In this document: positions 18,100 to 26,890 of the stretch, in pieces
Layout of the letters: each line of letters opens with the position of its first letter
How positions within the stretch are numbered: the first letter of the stretch is position 1
DNA from: Porticoccaceae bacterium
Lineage (GTDB): Bacteria > Pseudomonadota > Gammaproteobacteria > Pseudomonadales > Porticoccaceae
Direction: 5' to 3'
Assembly (NCBI GenBank): GCA_029248755.1
Contig: JAQWIR010000007.1
Location: 29,166 to 93,165 of the forward strand
Length of the DNA stretch: 64,000 bases
Translations under genes and position numbers: made by a program
Notes under the pieces: generated by a model
The model's input: only the letters and a program-made list of their open reading frames with translations
The model's database searches: none
What the model was told of the DNA's origin: nothing

Positions 18100-19677
18100 A
18101 TGAAAAATACTATTAATCGAGTTGTAATTGTTGGTGGGGGTACAGCTGGCTGGTTATCAGCAGGTATCATCGCTGCAGAACACTTTGTGAAAAAAAATAA
18201 TGCTACTGACAATCATAATTTTCAGCTCTATTTGATTGAGTCGCCAGACATACCTACCATTGGTGTGGGTGAGGGTACCTGGCCATCAATGCGCTCAACA
18301 TTGAAAAAAATAGGAATTTCTGAAACTGATTTCTTTCGACAATGCAGTGCTAGCTTTAAACAGGGTACTCAGTTTCATAATTGGACCTATGGTGAAGATG
18401 ATACTTACACCCATCCTTTCACAGTGCCACATAACTTTAATGAGACAAATCTAGCCCCTCATTGGCAACAACTAAGAGAAAAAATTAATTTTGCTAATGC
18501 TGTGAATCCGCAAAGTGCACTTTTTAATAACCAGTTAGCCCCTAAAAACATTGCGACGCCTGAATATGCTTTTCATGTGAATTATGGCTACCATTTAGAC
18601 GCTGGTAAATTTGCTGAGCTGTTACGTCAACACTGTGTTGACAATCTTGGCGTTGAATATGTTAGTGCCAATATGACTGCTATAAACTCAGGGGAAAATG
18701 GTGATATAGCGTCTATTTCAACAGACACCCATGGTGAGATTACCGGTGATTTATTTATTGATTGTAGCGGCTCAAGAGCGCTGTTGTTAGGTGAGCACTA
18801 TGGCATACCTTTGGTTAGTAAAAATCAGTATTTATTCAATAATTCTGCATTAGCTGCCCAGGTTCCCTATCAAAGTCCAGAGGCTCCAATTCAGTCTGCA
18901 ACACTTTCTACTGCACAGACTGCTGGGTGGATATGGGATATAGGATTGCCAACCAGAAGGGGAATAGGTCATATATATTCAAGTGACTATACCACCGAAG
19001 AAAGCGCTCGCACTGAATTACTAAATTATATAGCCACAACCGCCAGCGAAGATGCAGCAGACAATGCAAGTATTCGTAAGATAACCTTTGACCCTGGGCA
19101 TAGAGAAAAGTTTTGGCATAAGAATTGTGTCGCCATTGGTATGTCATCAGGTTTTATAGAGCCACTTGAAGCCTCAGCTTTGGTGTTAGTAGAGCTATCT
19201 GCAGCTATGATTGCAGAGCAATTGCCAGCCAATAGAAAAATAATGGATATAGTGGCTAAGCGGTTTAATGATAAGTTTTTATATCGCTGGGATCGTATTG
19301 TTGATTTTTTGAAACTCCACTATGTACTAACTCAAAGAACTGACACTAAATACTGGGTTGATAATTGTCATCCATCATCGATTCCAGATAGTCTTCAAGA
19401 GTTAATGGAAATTTGGCAGTATCAACCTCCTTGGCATCGAGATACTAAACATGCGGATGAAATGTTTCCATCTGCCAGTTTTCAGTACATTCTTTATGGT
19501 ATGGATTTCAAAACCCTGTTAGATACAAGTCTTAAGCGCTCAGATCGCGAAGCAGGGGCTAAGGCAATGAGATTATTTACTGAAAATGCCAAGCGCACAG
19601 AGCAGTTAATGAACACAATGCCTGCCAACAGAGAGCTAATAAACAAGATTTATAAATATGGATTTCAAAAAATTTAA
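18100..19677 (+). CDS. Flavin-dependent tryptophan-halogenase-like protein (first copy)
   Basis: 525 residues. The N-terminal Rossmann motif VVIVGGGTAGWLSAG and GVGEGTWPSM fit the PrnA/RebH tryptophan halogenase family. K87 in ASFKQGTQFHNW aligns with the catalytic lysine. The second family motif WxWxIP is altered: residues 277-284 read WIWDIGLP, so Gly replaces the Pro. Such proteins recur beside TonB sugar receptors and SapC-like genes in marine and freshwater proteobacteria, where halogenation has not, to my knowledge, been shown; they may act on a ligand or receptor component. It is first in a three-gene operon, 37 bases before the SapC-like gene. Confidence 0.87.
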   Translation: MKNTINRVVIVGGGTAGWLSAGIIAAEHFVKKNNATDNHNFQLYLIESPDIPTIGVGEGTWPSMRSTLKKIGISETDFFRQCSASFKQGTQFHNWTYGEDDTYTHPFTVPHNFNETNLAPHWQQLREKINFANAVNPQSALFNNQLAPKNIATPEYAFHVNYGYHLDAGKFAELLRQHCVDNLGVEYVSANMTAINSGENGDIASISTDTHGEITGDLFIDCSGSRALLLGEHYGIPLVSKNQYLFNNSALAAQVPYQSPEAPIQSATLSTAQTAGWIWDIGLPTRRGIGHIYSSDYTTEESARTELLNYIATTASEDAADNASIRKITFDPGHREKFWHKNCVAIGMSSGFIEPLEASALVLVELSAAMIAEQLPANRKIMDIVAKRFNDKFLYRWDRIVDFLKLHYVLTQRTDTKYWVDNCHPSSIPDSLQELMEIWQYQPPWHRDTKHADEMFPSASFQYILYGMDFKTLLDTSLKRSDREAGAKAMRLFTENAKRTEQLMNTMPANRELINKIYKYGFQKI

Positions 19678-19714
19678 TTTTTTAAGCCAAGCTTAAAAGC
19701 CCCATGGAGAACAG

Positions 19715-20428
19715 ATGAGTAACTTTGAGGTTTTAAACCCCACAACACATAAAAATACCTGTGTCATGACAGAGCGTTCAGAGGCGCTGGGCGATAATGT
19801 TCAATATGCCTTAACTTTTCCATTGGAGTTTAGAAATATACAGTCCTGTTATCCAATTTTCTTTTCAAAGAGTGGAGAAACCGGTGAGTTCTTCCCTTTA
19901 GCCTTATTTGGATTTGAACAGAATGAGAACCTATTTCTTGATGATTCAGGTTGGAATGCCACTTATACCCCGATGATGGTGGAGCGGCAGCCTTTTTTAA
20001 TCGGCTACCAAGGCCCTGATGATGATCTGAAACCCATTGTTTCAATTGATATGGATAGTCCAAAAATTAGCCAAGAAAATGGACAAAATCTATTTGATAA
20101 GCATTCACAGCCTACCGAGTTTCTTAAAAATATGATGATTAAATTGGAATCACTCCATCATGGTCATGAGCATAACAAAGGTTTTATTACAGCTTTGACA
20201 GTGGAGGATCTTTTAGAGCCATTTACCCTTGAAATCACCCTCGATAATGGTTCTACTAATCAGCTAATAGGCTTCTATACCATCAATGAAAATAAACTAC
20301 TCCAGCTTGATGGCCCTACTTTGGCTGACTTTAATAGCAAGGGATATCTTCAGCCAATTTATATGGCAGTGGCCTCTTATGCTCGCATTAGGGCATTAAT
20401 TGATAAGAAAAATATCTTAAGTAAATAG
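19715..20428 (+). CDS. SapC-family protein
   Basis: 237 residues, no signal peptide or membrane segment. It matches the SapC-like family: NVQYALTFPLEFRNIQSCYP, then FFPLALFGFEQNENLF and PFLIGYQ. The name comes from Campylobacter S-layer genes, but most family members sit beside TonB receptors and tryptophan-halogenase-like proteins, as here, and their role is unknown. It lies between the two halogenase-like genes (gaps 37 and 20 bases), which argues that all three act together, perhaps in sensing or modifying a substrate or receptor. C-terminal GPTLADFNSKGYLQPIYMAVAS is typical of the family. Confidence 0.85.
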   Translation: MSNFEVLNPTTHKNTCVMTERSEALGDNVQYALTFPLEFRNIQSCYPIFFSKSGETGEFFPLALFGFEQNENLFLDDSGWNATYTPMMVERQPFLIGYQGPDDDLKPIVSIDMDSPKISQENGQNLFDKHSQPTEFLKNMMIKLESLHHGHEHNKGFITALTVEDLLEPFTLEITLDNGSTNQLIGFYTINENKLLQLDGPTLADFNSKGYLQPIYMAVASYARIRALIDKKNILSK

Positions 20429-20448
20429 TAATAAATGAGGAAGTAAGT

Positions 20449-21939
20449 GTGTCTAATCAACCCGTTAAAAAAGTAGTCATTGTAGGTGGTGGAACTGCCG
20501 GCTGGATGGCTGCTGCTGCAATTTCAAAATTAATTGGTAAAAATATAGAGGTCAGCCTTATTGAATCTGACGCTATAGGCACAGTAGGTGTGGGTGAGGC
20601 AACCATACCTACCATGATTACCCTTCATCGACTGTTAAAAATAGATGAGCGTGATTTTATGAAATCTGTTCAGGGTACCTTCAAGCTCGGTATCTCGTTT
20701 GAGAACTGGAAAAATGTGAATGAAAATTATATCCACTCTTTTGGTTTTACCGGAAAAGATTGCTGGGCTGCCGGTTTTCAGCATTTTTGGCTTAAAGGAA
20801 AAGAGCAGGGCATCAGTTTTGAATTTGGCGATTACTGCAATGAGTTACAAGCGGCAAAACAGAATAAATTCGCCGTGATACCGCAAAATGGCCTTAACTA
20901 TGCTTTTCATATGGATGCAGGACTCTATGCTAATTATTTGCGAAAAATTGCAGAAAAAAATAATTGTAAACGTATAGAGGGCATGATTACTGAGGTGGTA
21001 ACTGACCCTCAGACAGGAAATATAAGCCATGTTAATCTAGAGTCTGGTCAAACTATAGAAGGTGATCTATTTGTCGATTGTAGTGGTTTTATGGGGTTAT
21101 TAATCGATAAGGCGTTACATACAGGATACGATGATTGGTCCCACTATCTACCCTGTGATAGCGCAGTGGCAGTTCAGACCCAATCTGTTGCAGAGCCAAT
21201 TCCTTACACAAGATCCATTGCCAGAGATGCCGGTTGGCAATGGCGAATACCCCTTCAGCATCGCGTAGGTAATGGCTTGGTTTTCTGTAGTAAGTATTTA
21301 ACTGACGAGCAGGCAACCCAAACCCTGCTTGATAATATTGAAGGCGAGCCTCTTACCAAACCCCGGATTATAAAATTCCGAACTGGACAGCGGCACCAGC
21401 ATTGGAACAAAAATTGTATAGCCTTAGGTCTTGCAGCGGGATTTTTAGAGCCCCTAGAATCAACGAGTATTCATCTTATTCAGCGTGGAATAATAAGATT
21501 GCTACAATTGTTCCCTACTCAAGGTATCAGTCAGACAGATGTGGATGAATTTAATGCTCAAATGAAAGAAGAGTTCTTAAATGTAAGAGACTTTATCGTA
21601 CTCCACTATCATGTGACAGAGCGAGAAGATACGCCATTTTGGCGGCACTGTAAGAGCATGCAAATACCTGAAACTCTAGCCCATAGGATTGAGCTATTCA
21701 AAGAATCTGGGCGAATCTTTCAAAAGGATAATGATGTTTTTGCTGAAAACTCATGGTCTCAAGTTATGCTGGGTCAAGGCATAATGCCCGAGCAATATCA
21801 TCCAATTGTCAATATGATGAGTGATAATGAGCTAGAAAATTTTCTTCATGGAATCAAGGGTGCTGTGGACAATATGGTTGACCAGCTGCCGACGCACCAG
21901 CAGTTTATTGATAGCTACTGTAAAGCACCCTCGATGTAA
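20449..21939 (+). CDS. Flavin-dependent tryptophan-halogenase-like protein (second copy)
   Basis: 496 residues, GTG start with a GAGGAAG ribosome site 7 bases upstream. Motifs are intact: VVIVGGGTAGWMAAA, GVGEATIPTM, K79 in GTFKLGISFENW (catalytic lysine position) and W263-x-W265-x-I267-P268 in GWQWRIPLQ. It is thus closer to canonical halogenases than the first copy. FAD-dependent formation of HOCl with release through the Lys would be the expected chemistry if active; a flavin reductase partner is not adjacent. It ends 12 bases before the convergent cupin gene. The two copies are clearly diverged paralogues, not a recent duplication. Confidence 0.88.
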   Translation: MSNQPVKKVVIVGGGTAGWMAAAAISKLIGKNIEVSLIESDAIGTVGVGEATIPTMITLHRLLKIDERDFMKSVQGTFKLGISFENWKNVNENYIHSFGFTGKDCWAAGFQHFWLKGKEQGISFEFGDYCNELQAAKQNKFAVIPQNGLNYAFHMDAGLYANYLRKIAEKNNCKRIEGMITEVVTDPQTGNISHVNLESGQTIEGDLFVDCSGFMGLLIDKALHTGYDDWSHYLPCDSAVAVQTQSVAEPIPYTRSIARDAGWQWRIPLQHRVGNGLVFCSKYLTDEQATQTLLDNIEGEPLTKPRIIKFRTGQRHQHWNKNCIALGLAAGFLEPLESTSIHLIQRGIIRLLQLFPTQGISQTDVDEFNAQMKEEFLNVRDFIVLHYHVTEREDTPFWRHCKSMQIPETLAHRIELFKESGRIFQKDNDVFAENSWSQVMLGQGIMPEQYHPIVNMMSDNELENFLHGIKGAVDNMVDQLPTHQQFIDSYCKAPSM

Positions 21940-21950
21940 TCCAGTTGTAA

Positions 21951-22958
21951 TTATTTAAGCTTTTCAGCCAAGAAATTTCGCACCTTAGTTTCTTGCTCTG
22001 GACTGAGCTCAGTTACTACGTCTTTTAATTTAGGTGGCAAGTGTTCAGATGGATTATCTGTTGTCTTAAACACATAATAGTTAAAGAAATTTCTCCACGC
22101 CTCGCGTTTTGTCTTATCTAGATTAGCAATACTCAACATACTGTGTAAAAGGCTGTCATTAGGTGAGAGGCTGCCTTGATGGCTTCCTCCCCACCAATAA
22201 TTAACCAAGATATTGAATGTATCTAAAGACTCCACACCGTGCCACCAAAGAGCAGGGATAAAAACTACATCGCCGGGTTCTAAAGTGCCCTCAAAGCCAG
22301 CTTGAAGAGCATCCTTATACTTAGGATAGCGTTTAAAATCTGGATCTTTCATGTCCACCATACTAACCGGAACTCCTGCCGGTGCGCTAAGTGTGGGGCC
22401 AGGATAAAGATTGTTAATTTGCTCGGGGGGGAATAGAGTGAATTTTCTTTTCCCGGCAACTACACAGGCTAAATTATCATGAATATCATAATGTGGGGCT
22501 ACCGTCGCTTGATTACCCACCCACATAGTAGGTTCAGCTGAGGTGTCTAAAAGCGGCTGCGGATGAAGAGCTTTATAGTCTGGCATCACTTGGCTCAGTG
22601 GTATCGCCTGTAATGCAATAGCATGGGGAGTTTGATTGTCTTTAATAGCTAAAAGGCGTTCTAAGCCGATAGTAAGAGTGACATCAGCACGCTGAAAATT
22701 AATATCTGTAAGATCATCGGAATAAAAAAACCGCCCCTTAATATCTGGCGATCCCACTAGAGCAGGGACTATGGTATCAGTGTCAAAAGACTTGAGATAA
22801 TCAACAACCATCTCAGGTGATTTTTTTGCCGCCTGAACTGTTGGCCAATCAGACACTAAGGATCTGATAATGGCCGGTTGATTTAGAGAGATTATCTCAT
22901 TTTGAAAGCGAGCATAATCCACATTGTCCCAAACTCGAATATCCTGCAAAGTTATCAC
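21951..22958 (-). CDS. Cupin-like (JmjC/FIH-type) Fe(II)/2-oxoglutarate oxygenase-like protein
   Basis: 335 residues. The double-stranded beta-helix has HYDIHDN (HxD iron ligands, near residue 157) and a distal His in WWHGVESLDTFNILVNYWW near 245; GKRKFTLFPPEQINNLYPGP lies between and is typical of cupin_8 proteins. Family members hydroxylate peptides or act in unknown modifications. It commonly accompanies tryptophan-halogenase/SapC genes next to TonB receptors; here it converges on the second halogenase gene with a 12-base gap. GTG is the likely start; no better upstream start is visible. The substrate is unknown. Confidence 0.86.
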   Translation of the reverse strand: MITLQDIRVWDNVDYARFQNEIISLNQPAIIRSLVSDWPTVQAAKKSPEMVVDYLKSFDTDTIVPALVGSPDIKGRFFYSDDLTDINFQRADVTLTIGLERLLAIKDNQTPHAIALQAIPLSQVMPDYKALHPQPLLDTSAEPTMWVGNQATVAPHYDIHDNLACVVAGKRKFTLFPPEQINNLYPGPTLSAPAGVPVSMVDMKDPDFKRYPKYKDALQAGFEGTLEPGDVVFIPALWWHGVESLDTFNILVNYWWGGSHQGSLSPNDSLLHSMLSIANLDKTKREAWRNFFNYYVFKTTDNPSEHLPPKLKDVVTELSPEQETKVRNFLAEKLK

Positions 22959-23024
22959 CTAAAGGGTTTCTGTCGCTATTTAATAAGTTTTGAATTATGG
23001 CAGAAAATCTAAAAAATTGTGTAT

Positions 23025-24551
23025 TTATTGTGAAGCCTGATCAAGTATCCAAATTTTTAGGTTGGACATCTTTTTGTTGTCTTCATTGATTAAAAATCGA
23101 ACCAAAATAAAATATATATCTAAATCAAACTTATCGTCCGCCTTAAAGTTGGTATTAGACTGCTGAGAAAGTGACGGGTTATTATTAGAGACCTGATAGC
23201 CCAAATCATAAATATCCTCTGCTACATCCAATTTTTTTATATAGCGCCAGTGGTCAATGATATGAAAAGCGGGTTCCCCTTGTGGGTTGGATTCTTCAAT
23301 CATAATGGCATTTTGATAGGGCCAGGCTTGAATCTGATAGCGCTGTATAGCTGATGTTAATCGTTCATTGTAATGTTCTGGAGCTTCTGCCCCGTGGCAA
23401 GCTCCAAGGCATTTTTTAAGCTGACTTCGAAAGCACGGCTTTCCCTGTTTGTGAGTTTTTTCTAAACCAATAAGTTGATGGCATAAAAAATACTGGTCAG
23501 CCAATTTTTCTAATTGAATTGAAGCCTGTCTTGGTGACCTAAATAGTCCAAATTGCTGCTCTGATGGATCGGTTGAAGAAACCGCTTCAGTGGCTAGTCG
23601 TAAATAGCCGCTCTCATCTAACGTTGATTTATACTGGTAAAGTTTTCTGGTTTTTCTCAATCGACGATTATACAAAGGAGAGAGCGCTTTGATTTGATGG
23701 CTTTCTCTGATTTGTGCGCCAAAATCACTGGGGGTGGTTTCAAAGTTCACATGAGCGGTTTTTTGGCACATCTGAAATTCTTTAGAATTCGTGTAGTCTG
23801 CCGAAAAATGACTTAAGACGCGATTGCGAAGATTAATACTTTTACCCACATAAAGTAGTTCGCCATTCTGTGCATAAAAATAATAGACGCCTGCAGTATT
23901 GGGAATGTTATTAACCTCATCAGGGTCTAATAGTGGCGGAAGAGAGGTACGTTTTAATAATTGCTTACAACAAGCCTCAATTTCTTGGGGTGAATAAATA
24001 CTAGAGGTTTTAACAAAAAAACCATACACCATTTGAGCGTCATCAAGAGCGCGATGGCGATTATCAATATTTAAATCAAAACGTTTGATAATTTCTGATA
24101 GGCCATGTCGCTTAAATTGTGGATATAGATTTCGGCTTAATTTAACCGAGCACAGGGGCTTTGCATTGTAGTTAACACCAATACGGCTAAATTCACTTTT
24201 TAGAAAGCTGTAATCAAATCTAGCGTTATGTGCAACTAAGGTTCTATTTTCTAGTAATTCGTGTAATTTATCGGCAATTTCAGAGAATTTAGGCGCATTA
24301 TTAAGCATATTTGGCTTAATGCCTGTTAGCTTTTGAATAAAGTTAGGAACAATGGTTTCAGGGTTGATAAATGATTGCCATGTCTCAATTAAGCGGCCAT
24401 CCTCAATAACCAGCAATCCGATTTCTATAATTCTGTGGTACTTAGCTCTACCGCCAGTGGTTTCACAGTCGAGTATCACCATCCTATCTGGAAATCCTGC
24501 AGATAATGAGTGGTTAATACTGTCGTTTTGGTTAAGCCAATTTAGTTGCAT
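23025..24551 (-). CDS. DnaQ-type 3'-5' exonuclease fused to a GIY-YIG (UvrC-like) nuclease domain
   Basis: 508 residues. Residues about 20-185 are a DEDDh exonuclease: ILDCETTGG, VAHNARFDYSFL and HRALDDAQ supply the acidic residues and His. Residues about 215-300 are a GIY-YIG domain (NTAGVYYFYAQNGELLYVGKS, then LRNRVLSHF). The rest, about 300-508, is UvrC/Cho-like with a Cys-containing segment (CFRSQLKKCLGACHG) and a variable tail. Such fusions are known and usually named DNA polymerase III epsilon-like; a repair or nucleotide-excision role is likelier than replication proofreading. A possible ECF-type promoter (TGATAT-N16-CGTACA) lies just upstream. The last ~60 residues are poorly conserved in appearance. 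Confidence 0.88.
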   Translation of the reverse strand: MQLNWLNQNDSINHSLSAGFPDRMVILDCETTGGRAKYHRIIEIGLLVIEDGRLIETWQSFINPETIVPNFIQKLTGIKPNMLNNAPKFSEIADKLHELLENRTLVAHNARFDYSFLKSEFSRIGVNYNAKPLCSVKLSRNLYPQFKRHGLSEIIKRFDLNIDNRHRALDDAQMVYGFFVKTSSIYSPQEIEACCKQLLKRTSLPPLLDPDEVNNIPNTAGVYYFYAQNGELLYVGKSINLRNRVLSHFSADYTNSKEFQMCQKTAHVNFETTPSDFGAQIRESHQIKALSPLYNRRLRKTRKLYQYKSTLDESGYLRLATEAVSSTDPSEQQFGLFRSPRQASIQLEKLADQYFLCHQLIGLEKTHKQGKPCFRSQLKKCLGACHGAEAPEHYNERLTSAIQRYQIQAWPYQNAIMIEESNPQGEPAFHIIDHWRYIKKLDVAEDIYDLGYQVSNNNPSLSQQSNTNFKADDKFDLDIYFILVRFLINEDNKKMSNLKIWILDQASQ

Positions 24552-24583
24552 TGAGTTATTTTTTTATGGAGTCAGAGCTACTA

Positions 24584-24611
24584 TGTACGCAAAATTGTGC
24601 TGTGAATATCA
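24584..24611 (-). promoter_or_regulatory. Weak candidate ECF-type promoter before the exonuclease/GIY-YIG gene
   Basis: Minus strand TGATAT-N16-CGTACA, predicted start about 26 bases before the ATG at 24551. Spacing equals that of the stronger elements upstream of the sigma factor and Cry-DASH, but two -10 bases and one -35 base differ. Confidence 0.25.
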
Positions 24612-24632
24612 ATTTTAAACAGAAAAGGTGAT

Positions 24633-25571
24633 TTATCGGCGGTTGGCTTTAGTTTTTCTTTTGCGGGCGGCTTTTTCTTCAATGCGGCGTTTTTCAAGCG
24701 CTTCTTTTTCTGCTTTCATTACTTCCACCTGCTGTAATTCTCTATCAATAACCTCTGGCGTTTCCAGCGTCATTGGGCCAAGTTTGCCATCTCTTAATTC
24801 ATTGATAAAAATGGTTGAAGCACGCTCAAAATCAATTCGTTTGCCACCGCGCAAACAGCCGCGCTGCTTACCTATTATTTCTAACAATTCTGTTTCTGTT
24901 TGTGGCATTTCACTCAGATTAAAGCGATTTTTTAAATACTCTGGATACTGAGCTAGGCAAAAGTCTGCCGCAAAATAGGCCACATCCTCATAGCTCATTG
25001 CAGTATCTTTAATAGCCCCTGTAGTAGCTAATCTGTAACTACTATTGGGGTGATCTATCTTGGGCCATAAAATCCCTGGGGTATCCAACAGCATAATACC
25101 ATTGCGAAGATTAATACGCTGCTGCCCCTTAGTGATTGCCGGTTCATCCCCTGTATTAGCAATATGTTTGCCCGCTAGGCAATTAATAAGGGTAGATTTA
25201 CCTACATTGGGAATGCCCGTCACCATGGCAAGGGTATTACGCTCAGTTTGTTGAGGATAAAGCTTATTAATTAAATCTATAACCTGCACACTGGGATCAG
25301 TATTTAGCAAATCTAAAGCCATAGACTTAGTATTATTTTGCTGTTCAAAATAACTTTGCCACTGTTTGGTAATAGCCGGATCCGCAAGATCCAACTTGGT
25401 CAATAATTTGATCCGAGGTTTTTCAGTGCAAAGGGTTTGAATAAACGGATTAGAGCTACTATAAGGAATACGCGCATCAAGCACTTCGATGACAAGGTTA
25501 ACTTGAGGCAATGCCTCAGTCATTTCCTTGCTAGCTTTGTACATATGGCCTGGATACCATTGAATTGCCAT
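24633..25571 (-). CDS. ylqF: Ribosome biogenesis GTPase YlqF/RbgA
   Basis: 312 residues with circularly permuted GTPase motifs: G4 TKLDLAD (58-64) comes before G1 GIPNVGKST (119-127) and G3 LLDTPG (161-166). The start MAIQWYPGHM is diagnostic for YlqF. The C-terminal tail is Lys/Arg-rich (RRIEEKAARKRKTKANRR), fitting rRNA contact. The Bacillus homologue acts late in 50S assembly. Stand-alone gene on the minus strand. Confidence 0.95.
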   Translation of the reverse strand: MAIQWYPGHMYKASKEMTEALPQVNLVIEVLDARIPYSSSNPFIQTLCTEKPRIKLLTKLDLADPAITKQWQSYFEQQNNTKSMALDLLNTDPSVQVIDLINKLYPQQTERNTLAMVTGIPNVGKSTLINCLAGKHIANTGDEPAITKGQQRINLRNGIMLLDTPGILWPKIDHPNSSYRLATTGAIKDTAMSYEDVAYFAADFCLAQYPEYLKNRFNLSEMPQTETELLEIIGKQRGCLRGGKRIDFERASTIFINELRDGKLGPMTLETPEVIDRELQQVEVMKAEKEALEKRRIEEKAARKRKTKANRR

Positions 25572-25655
25572 AGGGCGCTAATCTCTAGTGTTGAAATCAA
25601 AAAAAATTATTCTAACATGGTTGGCAGGCAAACTAACTTCTAAAGAGATAAATTC

Positions 25656-25844
25656 CTAAAAGCCCAAATCTTCTTGAGCGACGCGTACAGTAATATGATC
25701 GCCCTGAATGTCAGTGTTGACTAAAATGGGTTGGCAGCAGACAGAACAATCTTCGGTATAAGTCTGGGATTCAGAGGGATCAACCAATAACGTGATGATT
25801 TCCCAGCAGAAGGGGCAGGTTATTTGCTCTTCATGTAAAAACAT
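25656..25844 (-). CDS. CPXCG-motif small zinc-ribbon protein
   Basis: 62 residues with two cysteine pairs: CPFC near residue 10-13 and CSVC near 34-37 (with a further Cys), consistent with a single zinc ribbon. Small proteins of this family are widespread in gammaproteobacteria and have no assigned function. It sits between ylqF and the retinal operon on the same strand, 38 bases downstream of idi2; it may be the last gene of that transcript. Confidence 0.85.
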   Translation of the reverse strand: MFLHEEQITCPFCWEIITLLVDPSESQTYTEDCSVCCQPILVNTDIQGDHITVRVAQEDLGF

Positions 25845-25882
25845 AGGTTTTGGCCATTAGTACTAAAGCTACGCAATCAAGT

Positions 25883-26890
25883 TTAGTTAGTCTGGAGCGG
25901 TGCTTTTCGTAGACTATCTAAATTAGAACTACCAGTTAAAAACATCGTCCAGCGAAGTTGCTCTTTAAGCACAGTAATTTTTTCTATAACAGCTTCAGTC
26001 GATTCCAATGCAGGCGCTAAGAATGGCTGAGCCAGAGCAGATACGTTTGCTCCAAGCCGAATGCAACGTGCTACATCCAACCCATTTCTTACGCCACCAG
26101 AACCAATAAGGTTTAGATTTGGACAGACTTGTTTAACAGCGGGCAAAAGCTCTATGGTATCCATTCCCCAGTCAATAAAAGGCTCTGCAATTTTCTTTTC
26201 CTGAGCTATTTGATTACGCGCCATTTCAATACTTGCCCAGTTGGTGCCTCCACGACCAGCGACCTCAATCCACTTAATACCACCATTGGCCAACCTTTTA
26301 GCACAGCTAGGCCCAATGCCTGCACCTACTTCTTTGACTATGACTGGAACCGATAATTTATCGGAACAGTGGTAGATTGATTCTAAAACTTGTTTCCAGT
26401 CGCGATCGCCACCCTGCTGTACCAATTCTTGCAGTGGATTAATATGAATAACCAATGCATTTGCCGCAACAGCATCTACTGCTTTTTGGGCAAAAGTTAA
26501 TCCCAATTGTTGAAGCTGTGTGGCCCCAATATTTCCTAGCAATAAAGCTGATGGGGCATACTGCCTAACTGTTTGTGGCTGATTTTGTTCAAGCGCAGCA
26601 CGTTGTGAGCCCAATGCCATTGGGATACCACAGGCTTCAGCCGCTTCAGCTAAATGACGGTTAATAATATCGCCTTTATCACAGCCGCCAGTCATAGCGC
26701 CAATCATAATCGGAGCACTTATACTTTGGTCTAAAAAGTAACTATTAATATCAATATCAGTCACAGCGACTTCAGGTAATGCGTTGTGCTCAAAGCGAAT
26801 ATTATCAAACGTTGAAAGCGCATGGCTTTGATGCTCGGACTTAAGCGCCAACTCAATATGGTCAGCTTTGCGATTAATAATATCAGTCAT
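25883..26890 (-). CDS. fni: Type 2 isopentenyl-diphosphate delta-isomerase
   Basis: 335 residues. FMN-dependent type 2 IDI: N-terminal RKADHIELAL, then MIGAMTGG, SQRAALE, NIGATQL, PVIVKEVGAG, EVAGRGGT and LIGSGGVRNGLDVARCI, the last being the phosphate/FMN loop. It interconverts IPP and DMAPP, feeding GGPP synthesis for carotenoid and retinal. Its start overlaps the end of blh by 4 bases, so it is the last core gene of the retinal operon. Confidence 0.94.
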   Translation of the reverse strand: MTDIINRKADHIELALKSEHQSHALSTFDNIRFEHNALPEVAVTDIDINSYFLDQSISAPIMIGAMTGGCDKGDIINRHLAEAAEACGIPMALGSQRAALEQNQPQTVRQYAPSALLLGNIGATQLQQLGLTFAQKAVDAVAANALVIHINPLQELVQQGGDRDWKQVLESIYHCSDKLSVPVIVKEVGAGIGPSCAKRLANGGIKWIEVAGRGGTNWASIEMARNQIAQEKKIAEPFIDWGMDTIELLPAVKQVCPNLNLIGSGGVRNGLDVARCIRLGANVSALAQPFLAPALESTEAVIEKITVLKEQLRWTMFLTGSSNLDSLRKAPLQTN

